The notes under the pieces are model-generated. The model searched no databases. It had not been told where the DNA came from and worked only from the letters and a program-made list of their open reading frames with translations. From Gammaproteobacteria bacterium (GTDB lineage Bacteria > Pseudomonadota > Gammaproteobacteria > SZUA-229): DNA of 40,515 nucleotides. The stretch spans positions 1-40,515 of the forward strand of contig JAJRUQ010000121.1 of NCBI GenBank assembly GCA_024277705.1, given 5' to 3'. Positions 9,322 through 16,686 of the stretch are shown piece after piece (position 1 is the stretch's first letter; each line of letters opens with the position of its first letter). Both the position numbers and the translations under genes were made by a program.

Positions 9322-10256
9322 GCTGCTGTGGTTTGCAATGCTTTGCTGATATCGTTCTCATGGCAAAAAACATGACTGTAGAAAATGCCTGCATTCTGGA
9401 AAATATTTTTCAGCTGTTGTTGTCGTTGTCGAAAAATCAATTGCTGTTGTTGCTGGATACCGGCATCGCTGCTGTTGACCATATTACCGGTGATCGTTGA
9501 TGTTTGCTGCCACACCAGTTGTAAACAACCGGCGTCCGGTAATTGTTGTTCCGCCGGGTCGTGTATACCGATTGCCCAGACACGATGTTGTTCGCCAAGT
9601 TGATAAAGCCGGGCTAATACATCCTCTTCAATATCGTAAAAATCACTTAACAGATACAGGTGACTGCCCGGTGGCAGTTGCTCGGCAAGCAGTGATAAAA
9701 ACTGCTTCATATTTATTGTTGATGAATGAAATAAGGGCGGGCAGGGTTTGCTGGCCAGCTGTGCCAGTTGATAAATGCCATCCTGACCACTTACCGGTGT
9801 TTGCCACTGCAGTGACTCATTGATAATCAGGCTGCCCAGTTCGCAACCGTTGCGGGCTTCCCAGCTGGCGAGAAAGATCGCCAGTCGTGCTGCTTGCGTC
9901 ACTTTCAGGCGTTGACGTGTGCCAAAGCGCATACTGCTGCGGCGATCGATCAGGAAGAAACTTGTCGGCGTCAGATCCTGCTGAAACACCCGTACCTGCG
10001 CCCGGCCGGTACGGGCCGTGGCGCGCCAGTTCATGTGTCGTGGTTCATCACCTGTTTGATAAGGCCGGGTTTCACTAAAATCGATTCCGCTACCGTGGCG
10101 ATGTGAGACCAGATTACCGCTATGGCCCTGTCTGGGTTCCCGCATCAGCCAGGGGGCAGTATTGCCTGACCAGTGGTGTCCCTGCTGAATACATGCGGTT
10201 ACTGCGGCGGGTTCTAGCAGTGGTTGATTGATTTGTGTTGCTACTTTTACACTCAA
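9318..10256 (-). CDS. DUF58-family protein (MoxR-associated VWA-like)
   Basis: 312 aa, no membrane segment. The DUF58 hallmark is clear: GSGIDFSETRPYQTGD followed by RHMNWRATARTGRAQVR, then a VWA-like fold (FFLIDRRSSMRFG) with a degenerate MIDAS. DUF58 proteins are obligate neighbours of MoxR ATPases and are thought to be their clients or adaptors. The start used is a TTG at 10256, nine bases after the MoxR stop; the Shine-Dalgarno match is weak, so a slightly later start is possible. It overlaps DUF4381 by 4 bp. The segment around 265-285 is very Gln-rich. Confidence 0.9.
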   Translation of the reverse strand: MSVKVATQINQPLLEPAAVTACIQQGHHWSGNTAPWLMREPRQGHSGNLVSHRHGSGIDFSETRPYQTGDEPRHMNWRATARTGRAQVRVFQQDLTPTSFFLIDRRSSMRFGTRQRLKVTQAARLAIFLASWEARNGCELGSLIINESLQWQTPVSGQDGIYQLAQLASKPCPPLFHSSTINMKQFLSLLAEQLPPGSHLYLLSDFYDIEEDVLARLYQLGEQHRVWAIGIHDPAEQQLPDAGCLQLVWQQTSTITGNMVNSSDAGIQQQQQLIFRQRQQQLKNIFQNAGIFYSHVFCHENDISKALQTTAA

Positions 10257-10265
10257 GGTACAGAC

Positions 10266-11225
10266 TCAGGGTGCAGGTACACGTTTCAGTAGTTCGGCGA
10301 TAATCTGCTCGCCGGTAATGCCTTCAGCCTGTGCAGAAAAGTCGAGCAGTATCCGATGGCGCAGCACATCAACAGCGAGTTCAATCACATCTTCGGGAAT
10401 AACGTAGTCGCGTTGTTTTAACAAAGCGCTGGTGCTGGCGGCGCGTAATAAGGAAATGGCACCGCGCGGTGAGGCACCGGCTTTGACCATGTTGTGCCAC
10501 TCTGGAATAAATGGTTTGATATTTCTGGTTGCCGCCACCAGGTCAACAATGTATTTTTCAATGACCGGCTCGACATGAACATCCGTCAGCTGTGCACGCA
10601 ATGCAAGAATTTTTTCCGGGTCGGTGATGTGCGCGACAGCGGTATCGAGACGACCATCATCAACTAATCGTGTGCGGCGTAAAATTTCCATTTCTTCCTC
10701 CTGCGTCGGATACTGCATGAAAAGATGAAATAAAAAACGGTCCAGTTGCGCTTCCGGCAGACTATAGGTTCCCGCATTTTCCAGTGGATTCTGGGTTGCC
10801 AGTACCATGAATAATTTCGGTAGCTCATGGGTTTGCCCGCCCACGGTTATCTGCTGTTCGGCCATGGCTTCCAGCAAGGCCGACTGAACTTTGGGTGGTG
10901 CACGGTTGATCTCATCGGCCAGTACGATTTGATGAAATAACGGTCCCGGAATGAAACGAAACGTCCCTTTTGCCGGTTCAAAAATTTCACTGCCGGTCAG
11001 GTCGCCGGGCATCAGGTCCGGGGTAAACTGGATACGCTGAAAAGAAGCGTGCACGCTGCCGGCCAGTGCATGCACCGCCGTTGTTTTTGCCAGACCCGGC
11101 GGCCCTTCCAGTAACACGTGACCGCCGCATACCAGAGCGATGATGAGCCGGTCCAGTAAATCTTCCTGACCGACAATAACCTGCTGGAGTTGCTGCTTTA
11201 ACTGCTGAAAGGAGAAGGTCGTCAT
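10266..11225 (-). CDS. MoxR-family AAA+ ATPase
   Basis: 319 aa, the normal length. Walker A EGPPGLAKTT lies at 40-49 and Walker B VLADEINRAPP at about 101-111, followed by the sensor-like segment LATQNPLENAGTY and an arginine-rich lid. MoxR ATPases act as chaperones that remodel or activate partner VWA proteins, here the DUF58/BatA/BatB products encoded just downstream. It is the first gene of the coupled Bat set and lies only 54 bp after the ArsR-rhodanese gene, so both may share a transcript from the promoter near 11971. Confidence 0.96.
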   Translation of the reverse strand: MTTFSFQQLKQQLQQVIVGQEDLLDRLIIALVCGGHVLLEGPPGLAKTTAVHALAGSVHASFQRIQFTPDLMPGDLTGSEIFEPAKGTFRFIPGPLFHQIVLADEINRAPPKVQSALLEAMAEQQITVGGQTHELPKLFMVLATQNPLENAGTYSLPEAQLDRFLFHLFMQYPTQEEEMEILRRTRLVDDGRLDTAVAHITDPEKILALRAQLTDVHVEPVIEKYIVDLVAATRNIKPFIPEWHNMVKAGASPRGAISLLRAASTSALLKQRDYVIPEDVIELAVDVLRHRILLDFSAQAEGITGEQIIAELLKRVPAP

Positions 11226-11279
11226 GAATACTCTTTTGGGTTTATCGTTGAAGCGGGTTTAAAAATAACGGCTGTCTGT

Positions 11280-11948
11280 TTATTGTGCTTTTTCCACCGG
11301 TAAGCCGGCCACCTGCCATTCCGGGTAACCGTCTTCCAGTCGCCGTGCGTTCATACCTTTTTCGCGCAACCGAGCCACCGCATCAAACGCCAGTACGCAA
11401 TGCGGGCCGCGGCAGTAAGCAACGATTTCCCGGTTCACATCATCCTGATTGCCGAGTTCCTGCAGTCGCTGTTCCAGTTCCTGCAGCGGGATATTGACCG
11501 CGCCGGGCACGTGACCGGCAGCATATTCTTCCGCCGGGCGTACATCCAGCACGGTGACCAGTCCGTCTTTTACCCGCGCCAGCAATTCGCTGCGCGGTAT
11601 CGGTTCGAGATCATCTTTCACTGTCAAATAGGTGTTAACCAGGTGCTGTACATCGGTGACATGGCGCTCGGCTACCGCGCGTAGAGCATCCAGCAGGCGG
11701 ATGACATCATTACCACTCAGGCGGTAAAAAACCTTTAGCCCTTCTTTGCGACAGCTGACCATACCAGCGTGGCGCAGCTGTTGCAGGTGCTGCGAGGTAT
11801 TGGCCACGGTGAGTCCGGCGACCTTGCTGAGCTGCTCCACGCTACGCTCGCCCTGCGCCAGAAATTCCAGTAATTCCAGTCGGTTACCGTTGCTCAGTGC
11901 TTTGCCTACGCGGGCAAACTGGGAAAACAGTTCTTGTTTAAAGCTCAT
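11280..11948 (-). CDS. ArsR-family regulator fused to a rhodanese domain
   Basis: 222 aa. Residues 10-95 are an ArsR/SmtB winged helix (VANTSQHLQQLRHAGMVSCRKEG). Residues 118-218 are a rhodanese domain with LDVRPAEEY and an active-site loop holding C179 (CRGPHC, with C184 five residues on). This fused family is widespread and is thought to couple DNA binding to sulfur or redox state. The HTH part has only one cysteine (C66), so it lacks the cysteine pair of the persulfide sensors SqrR/BigR; any sensing probably involves the rhodanese cysteines. It is divergent from the desaturase/TVP38/cytochrome block and close enough to the MoxR operon to be co-transcribed with it. It is likely autoregulatory and may control both directions. 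Confidence 0.93.
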   Translation of the reverse strand: MSFKQELFSQFARVGKALSNGNRLELLEFLAQGERSVEQLSKVAGLTVANTSQHLQQLRHAGMVSCRKEGLKVFYRLSGNDVIRLLDALRAVAERHVTDVQHLVNTYLTVKDDLEPIPRSELLARVKDGLVTVLDVRPAEEYAAGHVPGAVNIPLQELEQRLQELGNQDDVNREIVAYCRGPHCVLAFDAVARLREKGMNARRLEDGYPEWQVAGLPVEKAQ

Positions 11949-11970
11949 GCTTCATACCTTTGGGCTTGAC

Positions 11971-12040
11971 ATTATACAAAATTCCATTATTCTAGTAATC
12001 AACTAATCACTTGAATACTATATTAGTGGATTTAAGTATA
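11971..12040. promoter_or_regulatory. Divergent promoter/operator region between the ArsR-rhodanese gene and the desaturase block
   Basis: The ~155-bp intergenic stretch is strikingly AT-rich compared with its flanks. On the minus strand there is a perfect -10 TATAAT (+ coordinates 11971-11976), about 23 bases before the regulator ATG. On the plus strand TTGAAT (12011-12016) followed after about 16 bases by TAAGTA could form a weak promoter. Between them lies the inverted repeat ACTAAT-N14-ATTAGT (12002-12027), a plausible ArsR-type operator that would overlap the plus-strand -35 region. The boxes are read by eye; binding is inferred. Confidence 0.45.
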
Positions 12041-12103
12041 GCATAAGTGGTTTATCCCACAATGTTGACAACACCGGCAACCGATACGGCACAGAGAAAT
12101 ACT

Positions 12104-12979
12104 ATGAGCGACATCAATCAGTTTATTATGAATAACGAAGTCGTCATCCGACTGAGTTTTTTTCTCGGCATTTTTGCCGTGATGGCGATCTGGGAAGTGA
12201 TCGCACCGCGCCGTGCACTCACCGTTTCCAAAGTTGTGCGCTGGACAAACAACCTGGCTCTGGTTTTTCTCAACAGCTTCATTTTGCGCCTATTGTTTCC
12301 GGCTGCTGCTGTCGGTGTCGCCGCTTTTGCCGATGAGCAGGGCTGGGGCTTGCTGAACTATTATGATGTCTCAGCCATGCTGGCGATTATTATTTCTGTG
12401 GTGCTGATGGATTTTGTCATTTACGTGCAACACGTCATGGTACACGCTATTCCTGTTTTATGGCGCTTGCATCGCGTGCATCATGCCGACCTGGATTACG
12501 ATGTTACCACCGGCGCGCGTTTTCATCCGATCGAGATTATTCTTTCCATGCTGATTAAATTTGCCACCATCGTTCTGCTGGGGCCACCGATCGTTGCTGT
12601 GGTTATCTTTGAAGTGATGTTAAATGCCACTGCCATGTTCAATCACGGTAATGTGCGTCTGAATCCTGTGCTGGATAAATGGCTGCGTCTGATTCTGGTA
12701 ACACCGGACATGCACCGTGTGCATCACTCGGTGGAAGATGATGAGACCAATAGCAATTTCGGTTTCAGTCTGCCATGGTGGGATCGTCTGTGCGGCACCT
12801 ACCGTGATCAGCCTCGTGGCGGCCATGAAAAGATGAGTATCGGCATCCGTACGTTTCGTGAAGCTAAAATGACTTCCTGGATCAGTGCCATGCTGGTGAT
12901 GCCTTTTGTCGGCAAAATGTCGGGTTACGCGATTAACCGTCGACAATGGACAGCGGGAGGTGATGATAATGAAGCGTAA
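12104..12979 (+). CDS. Sterol desaturase / fatty-acid hydroxylase superfamily protein
   Basis: 291 aa from the ATG at 12104; longer starts at 12047 (GTG) or 12062 would add 14-19 residues that look unlike the family and would lie in the promoter region. It is a multi-spanning membrane protein with the histidine clusters of the di-iron hydroxylase superfamily: HVMVH, then HRVHH, then a downstream HGN, then HRVHH before SVEDDETNSNFG. Family members use O2 to hydroxylate or desaturate lipids. The substrate is unknown. Most bacterial members of this subgroup are uncharacterised and are often annotated simply as sterol desaturases. Its 3' end abuts the TVP38-rhodanese gene, so the two are probably co-transcribed. 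Confidence 0.88.
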   Translation: MSDINQFIMNNEVVIRLSFFLGIFAVMAIWEVIAPRRALTVSKVVRWTNNLALVFLNSFILRLLFPAAAVGVAAFADEQGWGLLNYYDVSAMLAIIISVVLMDFVIYVQHVMVHAIPVLWRLHRVHHADLDYDVTTGARFHPIEIILSMLIKFATIVLLGPPIVAVVIFEVMLNATAMFNHGNVRLNPVLDKWLRLILVTPDMHRVHHSVEDDETNSNFGFSLPWWDRLCGTYRDQPRGGHEKMSIGIRTFREAKMTSWISAMLVMPFVGKMSGYAINRRQWTAGGDDNEA

Positions 12980-13934
12980 TATTATGCGTTTGCTGCTGTT
13001 AGTAATGATCGTTGCCGGTATCACACTGGTGGTGACAAACCGTGAGCAGTTAGATGCCACTGTGATACAGAACTGGATTGAACAGGCCGGTAATGCAGCG
13101 CCATTGTTGTTTATGCTGGTTTACATCATTGGCACGGTATTTTTTTTCCCCGGTGCGATCCTGACTTTACTCGGCGGTGCTTTATTCGGGCCGGTGTTGG
13201 GGACACTATATAACCTGACCGCCGCCACCATTGGTTCTATGTTGTCCTTTCTGGTTGCCCGCTATCTGGCCTCCGGCTGGGTAGAAAAGAAAACCGGCGG
13301 TCGCCTGAAACAGTTAATTAATGGTGTGGAGAATGAAGGCTGGCGTTTTGTTGCTTTCACCCGGCTGGTACCGTTGTTTCCGTTTAACCTGTTAAATTAC
13401 GGCCTGGGCCTGACAAAAATAAAATTCAGTCATTACAGTATTGCCACCTGTATTTTTATGTTGCCGGGTGCGATCGCCTACACCTATCTTGGTTATATCG
13501 GTAAAGAAGCCGCCACTGGCGGTGAAGATCTGATTCAAAAAGTCATGCTTGCATTGACCCTGCTTGCCCTGGTTGCCTTTTTACCACGGATTATCGGCAG
13601 TATACGCAGAGGTGCCATGCTGGCTATCAGTGATTTAAAACAACGGCTGGATGCGGGTGATGATTTTTTACTGCTGGATGTACGTACCGCTGAAGATTAT
13701 CACGGTGAGCAGGGACATATTGCCGGCTCAATGCTGTTACCGCTGGAGCAACTGGAACAACGCATTGATGAGATCAGTGATTATTCTGAAAAAACCGTGG
13801 TAACCATTTGCCGCACGGACCGTAAATCAGCGAAAGCGGCGCAACTGCTTGCCGAAAAAGGTTTTGCCGATGTGCATGTGGTAAAGATGGGCATGACCGA
13901 CTGGCTGAAAAATAATTATCCGGTCGAAAAATAA
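12969..13934 (+). CDS. TVP38/TMEM64 (SNARE-associated) membrane protein fused to rhodanese
   Basis: 321 aa from the ATG at 12969, chosen because GGGAGG (12955-12960) lies 8 bases upstream; the ATG at 12963 is too close to it. It overlaps the end of the desaturase gene. The N-terminal two thirds are a TVP38/DedA-like domain with the FFPGAILTLLGGALFG re-entrant motif and the FTRLVPLFPFNLLNYGLG signature. The C-terminal ~100 residues are a rhodanese with LLDVRTAEDY and a catalytic loop CRTDRKS. The fusion suggests a membrane protein that moves, senses or processes a sulfur species, but the transported substrate of TVP38 proteins is not firmly known. Confidence 0.9.
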   Translation: MKRNIMRLLLLVMIVAGITLVVTNREQLDATVIQNWIEQAGNAAPLLFMLVYIIGTVFFFPGAILTLLGGALFGPVLGTLYNLTAATIGSMLSFLVARYLASGWVEKKTGGRLKQLINGVENEGWRFVAFTRLVPLFPFNLLNYGLGLTKIKFSHYSIATCIFMLPGAIAYTYLGYIGKEAATGGEDLIQKVMLALTLLALVAFLPRIIGSIRRGAMLAISDLKQRLDAGDDFLLLDVRTAEDYHGEQGHIAGSMLLPLEQLEQRIDEISDYSEKTVVTICRTDRKSAKAAQLLAEKGFADVHVVKMGMTDWLKNNYPVEK

Positions 13935-13940
13935 AAGCCA

Positions 13941-14060
13941 ATGTCCAGCGATGAACACCGATACACGCAGAATTTAAAGCATGATAGCCATTATCGGCTG
14001 TTGCCGGCAAAGCTGAACGATATTTCCGGCATCGCTGTGCGTTTAACTGAAAAGAAATAA
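13941..14060 (+). CDS. Possible 39-aa small protein
   Basis: An open frame from ATG to TAA fills almost the whole gap between the TVP38-rhodanese stop (13934) and the next start (14069), in the same direction. The product would be basic and hydrophilic (begins MSSDEHRYTQ, ends RLTEKK) with no membrane segment or cysteine. A Shine-Dalgarno match is poor. It could be a real leader or regulatory peptide, or chance. I do not recognise it. Confidence 0.3.
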   Translation: MSSDEHRYTQNLKHDSHYRLLPAKLNDISGIAVRLTEKK

Positions 14061-14068
14061 GTATATTT

Positions 14069-16483
14069 ATGAACACCCGAACTGCAGAACAGGCTATTTT
14101 TCATACCGTGAGGCAGTCGGGCAGTTCAAACCAGGGGCTGATGCCGGTCCGTTATCGTTTGTGGGTACAGTTATTAAGCATGGCAGCCTTTACTCTGGCG
14201 TTTGTCGGCTGGTTAAATGAAACCTGGTTGTTCTGGTTTGAAAATCCCATCTGGCTGAACCGTTATACCGAGTACGGCATCATTCTGGGTTTTGGTCTGT
14301 GGCGTATTTTTGCTGAAAAAAACACATATACCCGTAAACGGCTGATCATTCTGGTGTTCATGGTTACCGTGTTCTGGTGGCTGATTCCCTGGTTATATCC
14401 GATGTATGAACCTTATGTCGGTTTTCTCTGGGGGCAGCCGGTTTTTCCGTCCTTGCATGTACCCGGCACCATTACTTTTTTTATGATCCTTGCGGCGGTA
14501 TTTCTTTTTGGCCGGCGTATTATCTGTGGTTTTAACTGTCCCTGTGTCGGTATACGTGAAACCGTTGGCTTTCCTTTTCGAGATAAAACCCTGCGTTCAA
14601 CATGGAGCTGGCATTTACGTCACAGCAAATGGATATTCTTCAGTTATTATGTCGGTATTATGGTGGTTACCCAGTTTCCACCGAATTCGTGGACGGTAAG
14701 TTTTGTCGGCGGGTTTTATCTCATTGTCGCGGTAACATATTTCGGTAGTTTTTTTATTGCCCCCATTGTTGGTAACCGTTTTTATTGCCGCTATCTGTGT
14801 CCTTACGGTGCCACCTTTGGCCTGCTTAATCATGCCGGTTTTTATGGCATTAATATGGATACCGAAAAGTGTATCGACTGCCAGCGTTGTGAGCAGGTTT
14901 GTGATATGGGTATTCCGGTCTGGCAGCAGGGGAAAGACAGTGGCCGCGTGACGGCACTGGAAGATTGTATGGGATGTGCGCGTTGTGTGGTTTCCTGCCC
15001 GACCGATGCGCTGGAGATTCGCGATGTACGCAATGTCTTCAATAAATCACTGCAGCAGAACGGTAGCTATCTGCTCAGGAAGAAAGCGCCATTAAAGATT
15101 GTTCGTCAGGAACCAGAAAAACGCGCTGACACAGAACGTAAACAGGACTGGTCTGAAATACACGACACAGCCGAACTGGTACAGATAAAACAGCAGGCCT
15201 CGCGCTGCCTCGACTGTGGGTTCCCCGGCTGCATCAATGCCTGCCCTTTGCATAATCGTATTCCGGAATGGCTGGAGCAGGTTGCTGCTGGCAATATAAA
15301 TAAAGCAGCAGAGCTTGCCTGTAGTACCAGCAACCTGCCCGAAGTATGCGGCACTCTTTGCCCGCAACATCGTTTGTGCGAAGGCGCCTGTACCAAAGCC
15401 AAAGAAGGTGACGGTGCGGTCACTATTGGCATTATCGAGCGTTATCTGATCGAACATGCAACACGATATAATGACAGCATAGCCGCTACAGGTAATCAAA
15501 AAAGGCATAAAAAAATCGCCGTTATCGGTGCTGGTCCGGCGGGTATCGCCTGCGCTGACGAGTTAGATAAAAAAGGATTTTCAGTCACGGTTTATGATCG
15601 CAATACAGAGATTGGCGGTTTACTGGAAACCGGTGTGCCGCCATTCAAGCTGGATAAAAAATTCATGCGCAGACGTCACGCTTTACTCGCAGCACAGGGC
15701 ATTGTTTTTCAGTTGGGTATCGATGTTGATCAGGCATTGTTACAAAGCATTGCTAAAAAATCCGATGCTGTTTTTCTTGGCCTGGGCGCACAAACTTCAC
15801 GCGATATAAAGCTGCCGGGACAACAGCTAAAGAACGTCAGAGATGCCCTGAGTTATCTGGCGGAGGTTAATGCGCAGAATGAAGCTTCACGATTACAGAT
15901 AACAGGAAAAGACGTTGTTGTGCTTGGTGGCGGTGATAGCGCAATGGACTGCGCCCGTTCCGCAATTCGTCAGGGCGCAGAAAAAGTGACGGTGGCTTAT
16001 CGTCGTGGTGAAGAATTTATGCGTGCTTCAGCGAAAGAACAACAGCTCGCCCGAGAAGAAGGTATCGAACTTTTATTCGAATACGTTCCGACCGATATTA
16101 CCGGCGAAACCTGCGTTGACGGCGTACTTTTTGAGATCAATAAATTTCAGCAGTTTATACGCTGTGATGTCGTTATTCTGGCACTGGGACAGGTTAATAA
16201 AATCGAAAGCTGGATGGGTACATTTGGTATTCAAACAGATGACAGGGGTGTCATTCTGGTTGATGCCAACGGCAGAACCTCCAATGAAAAATTTTATGCC
16301 GGTGGCGACAATACCAACGGGCCTGATCTGGTGGTTACTGCAGTTAAAGCCGGCCGCATTGCCGCCGCCGGAATTGAGCAACAACTCAGTGCCGGTTTTA
16401 TTGCTAAACGATTTTCAAAGCCATCATCGATGCCACCGGCAGAAAAGACGCCTCTATCAGCTGCCGTCAGGATCATGCCATGA
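14069..16483 (+). CDS. NapH-type polyferredoxin fused to a GltD-type FAD/NAD(P)H oxidoreductase
   Basis: 804 aa. Residues 1-240 hold about five membrane helices and two cysteine motifs seen in NapH/NosR/CcoG-like quinol-linked ferredoxins (CGFNCPC at about 153-159, and CRYLCP at 240-245). Two [4Fe-4S] motifs follow (CIDCQRCEQVC at 268-278, CMGCARCVVSCP at 300-311). Residues 365-785 are a glutamate-synthase small-subunit-like module: a cysteine-rich Fe-S domain (CLDCGFPGCINACP, CGTLCP, CEGAC), FAD site IAVIGAGPAGIACADEL (483-499), NAD(P)H site VVVLGGGDSAMD (616-627) and a terminal AGGD. It could pass electrons between NAD(P)H and the quinone pool or cytochromes. It overlaps the next gene by 4 bp (ATGA). 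I know of no characterised protein with this exact order. Confidence 0.88.
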   Translation: MNTRTAEQAIFHTVRQSGSSNQGLMPVRYRLWVQLLSMAAFTLAFVGWLNETWLFWFENPIWLNRYTEYGIILGFGLWRIFAEKNTYTRKRLIILVFMVTVFWWLIPWLYPMYEPYVGFLWGQPVFPSLHVPGTITFFMILAAVFLFGRRIICGFNCPCVGIRETVGFPFRDKTLRSTWSWHLRHSKWIFFSYYVGIMVVTQFPPNSWTVSFVGGFYLIVAVTYFGSFFIAPIVGNRFYCRYLCPYGATFGLLNHAGFYGINMDTEKCIDCQRCEQVCDMGIPVWQQGKDSGRVTALEDCMGCARCVVSCPTDALEIRDVRNVFNKSLQQNGSYLLRKKAPLKIVRQEPEKRADTERKQDWSEIHDTAELVQIKQQASRCLDCGFPGCINACPLHNRIPEWLEQVAAGNINKAAELACSTSNLPEVCGTLCPQHRLCEGACTKAKEGDGAVTIGIIERYLIEHATRYNDSIAATGNQKRHKKIAVIGAGPAGIACADELDKKGFSVTVYDRNTEIGGLLETGVPPFKLDKKFMRRRHALLAAQGIVFQLGIDVDQALLQSIAKKSDAVFLGLGAQTSRDIKLPGQQLKNVRDALSYLAEVNAQNEASRLQITGKDVVVLGGGDSAMDCARSAIRQGAEKVTVAYRRGEEFMRASAKEQQLAREEGIELLFEYVPTDITGETCVDGVLFEINKFQQFIRCDVVILALGQVNKIESWMGTFGIQTDDRGVILVDANGRTSNEKFYAGGDNTNGPDLVVTAVKAGRIAAAGIEQQLSAGFIAKRFSKPSSMPPAEKTPLSAAVRIMP

Positions 16484-16686
16484 AAACAATATTGTTTCTG
16501 CTTTTACTGATAAGCCAGCCCGCAACAGCGCATCACAGTAAAGAACACACCATGCTAATGCAGGACACTAAGCAGGTTATTACTGAAATACAACAGGGGG
16601 TAGACAATTCCGCTTCGGTTTATCTCTGGCTCGGTATCGCTGCGGTTTTAGGTCTTGGCGTTATCAAACTGTTTAGCAAAAAATGA
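16480..16686 (+). CDS. Small membrane protein in the cytochrome operon
   Basis: 68 aa. It has an apparent signal peptide (1-17, ending in PATA), a short periplasmic stretch starting with HHSKEH and containing Met and Gln, and a C-terminal transmembrane helix (about 48-64) followed by the basic tail KLFSKK. It overlaps both neighbours by 4 bp, so it is translated with them and is very likely a real subunit or assembly factor. No family is recognised. The His/Met content could bind haem or metal, but this is conjecture. Confidence 0.8.
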   Translation: MKTILFLLLLISQPATAHHSKEHTMLMQDTKQVITEIQQGVDNSASVYLWLGIAAVLGLGVIKLFSKK

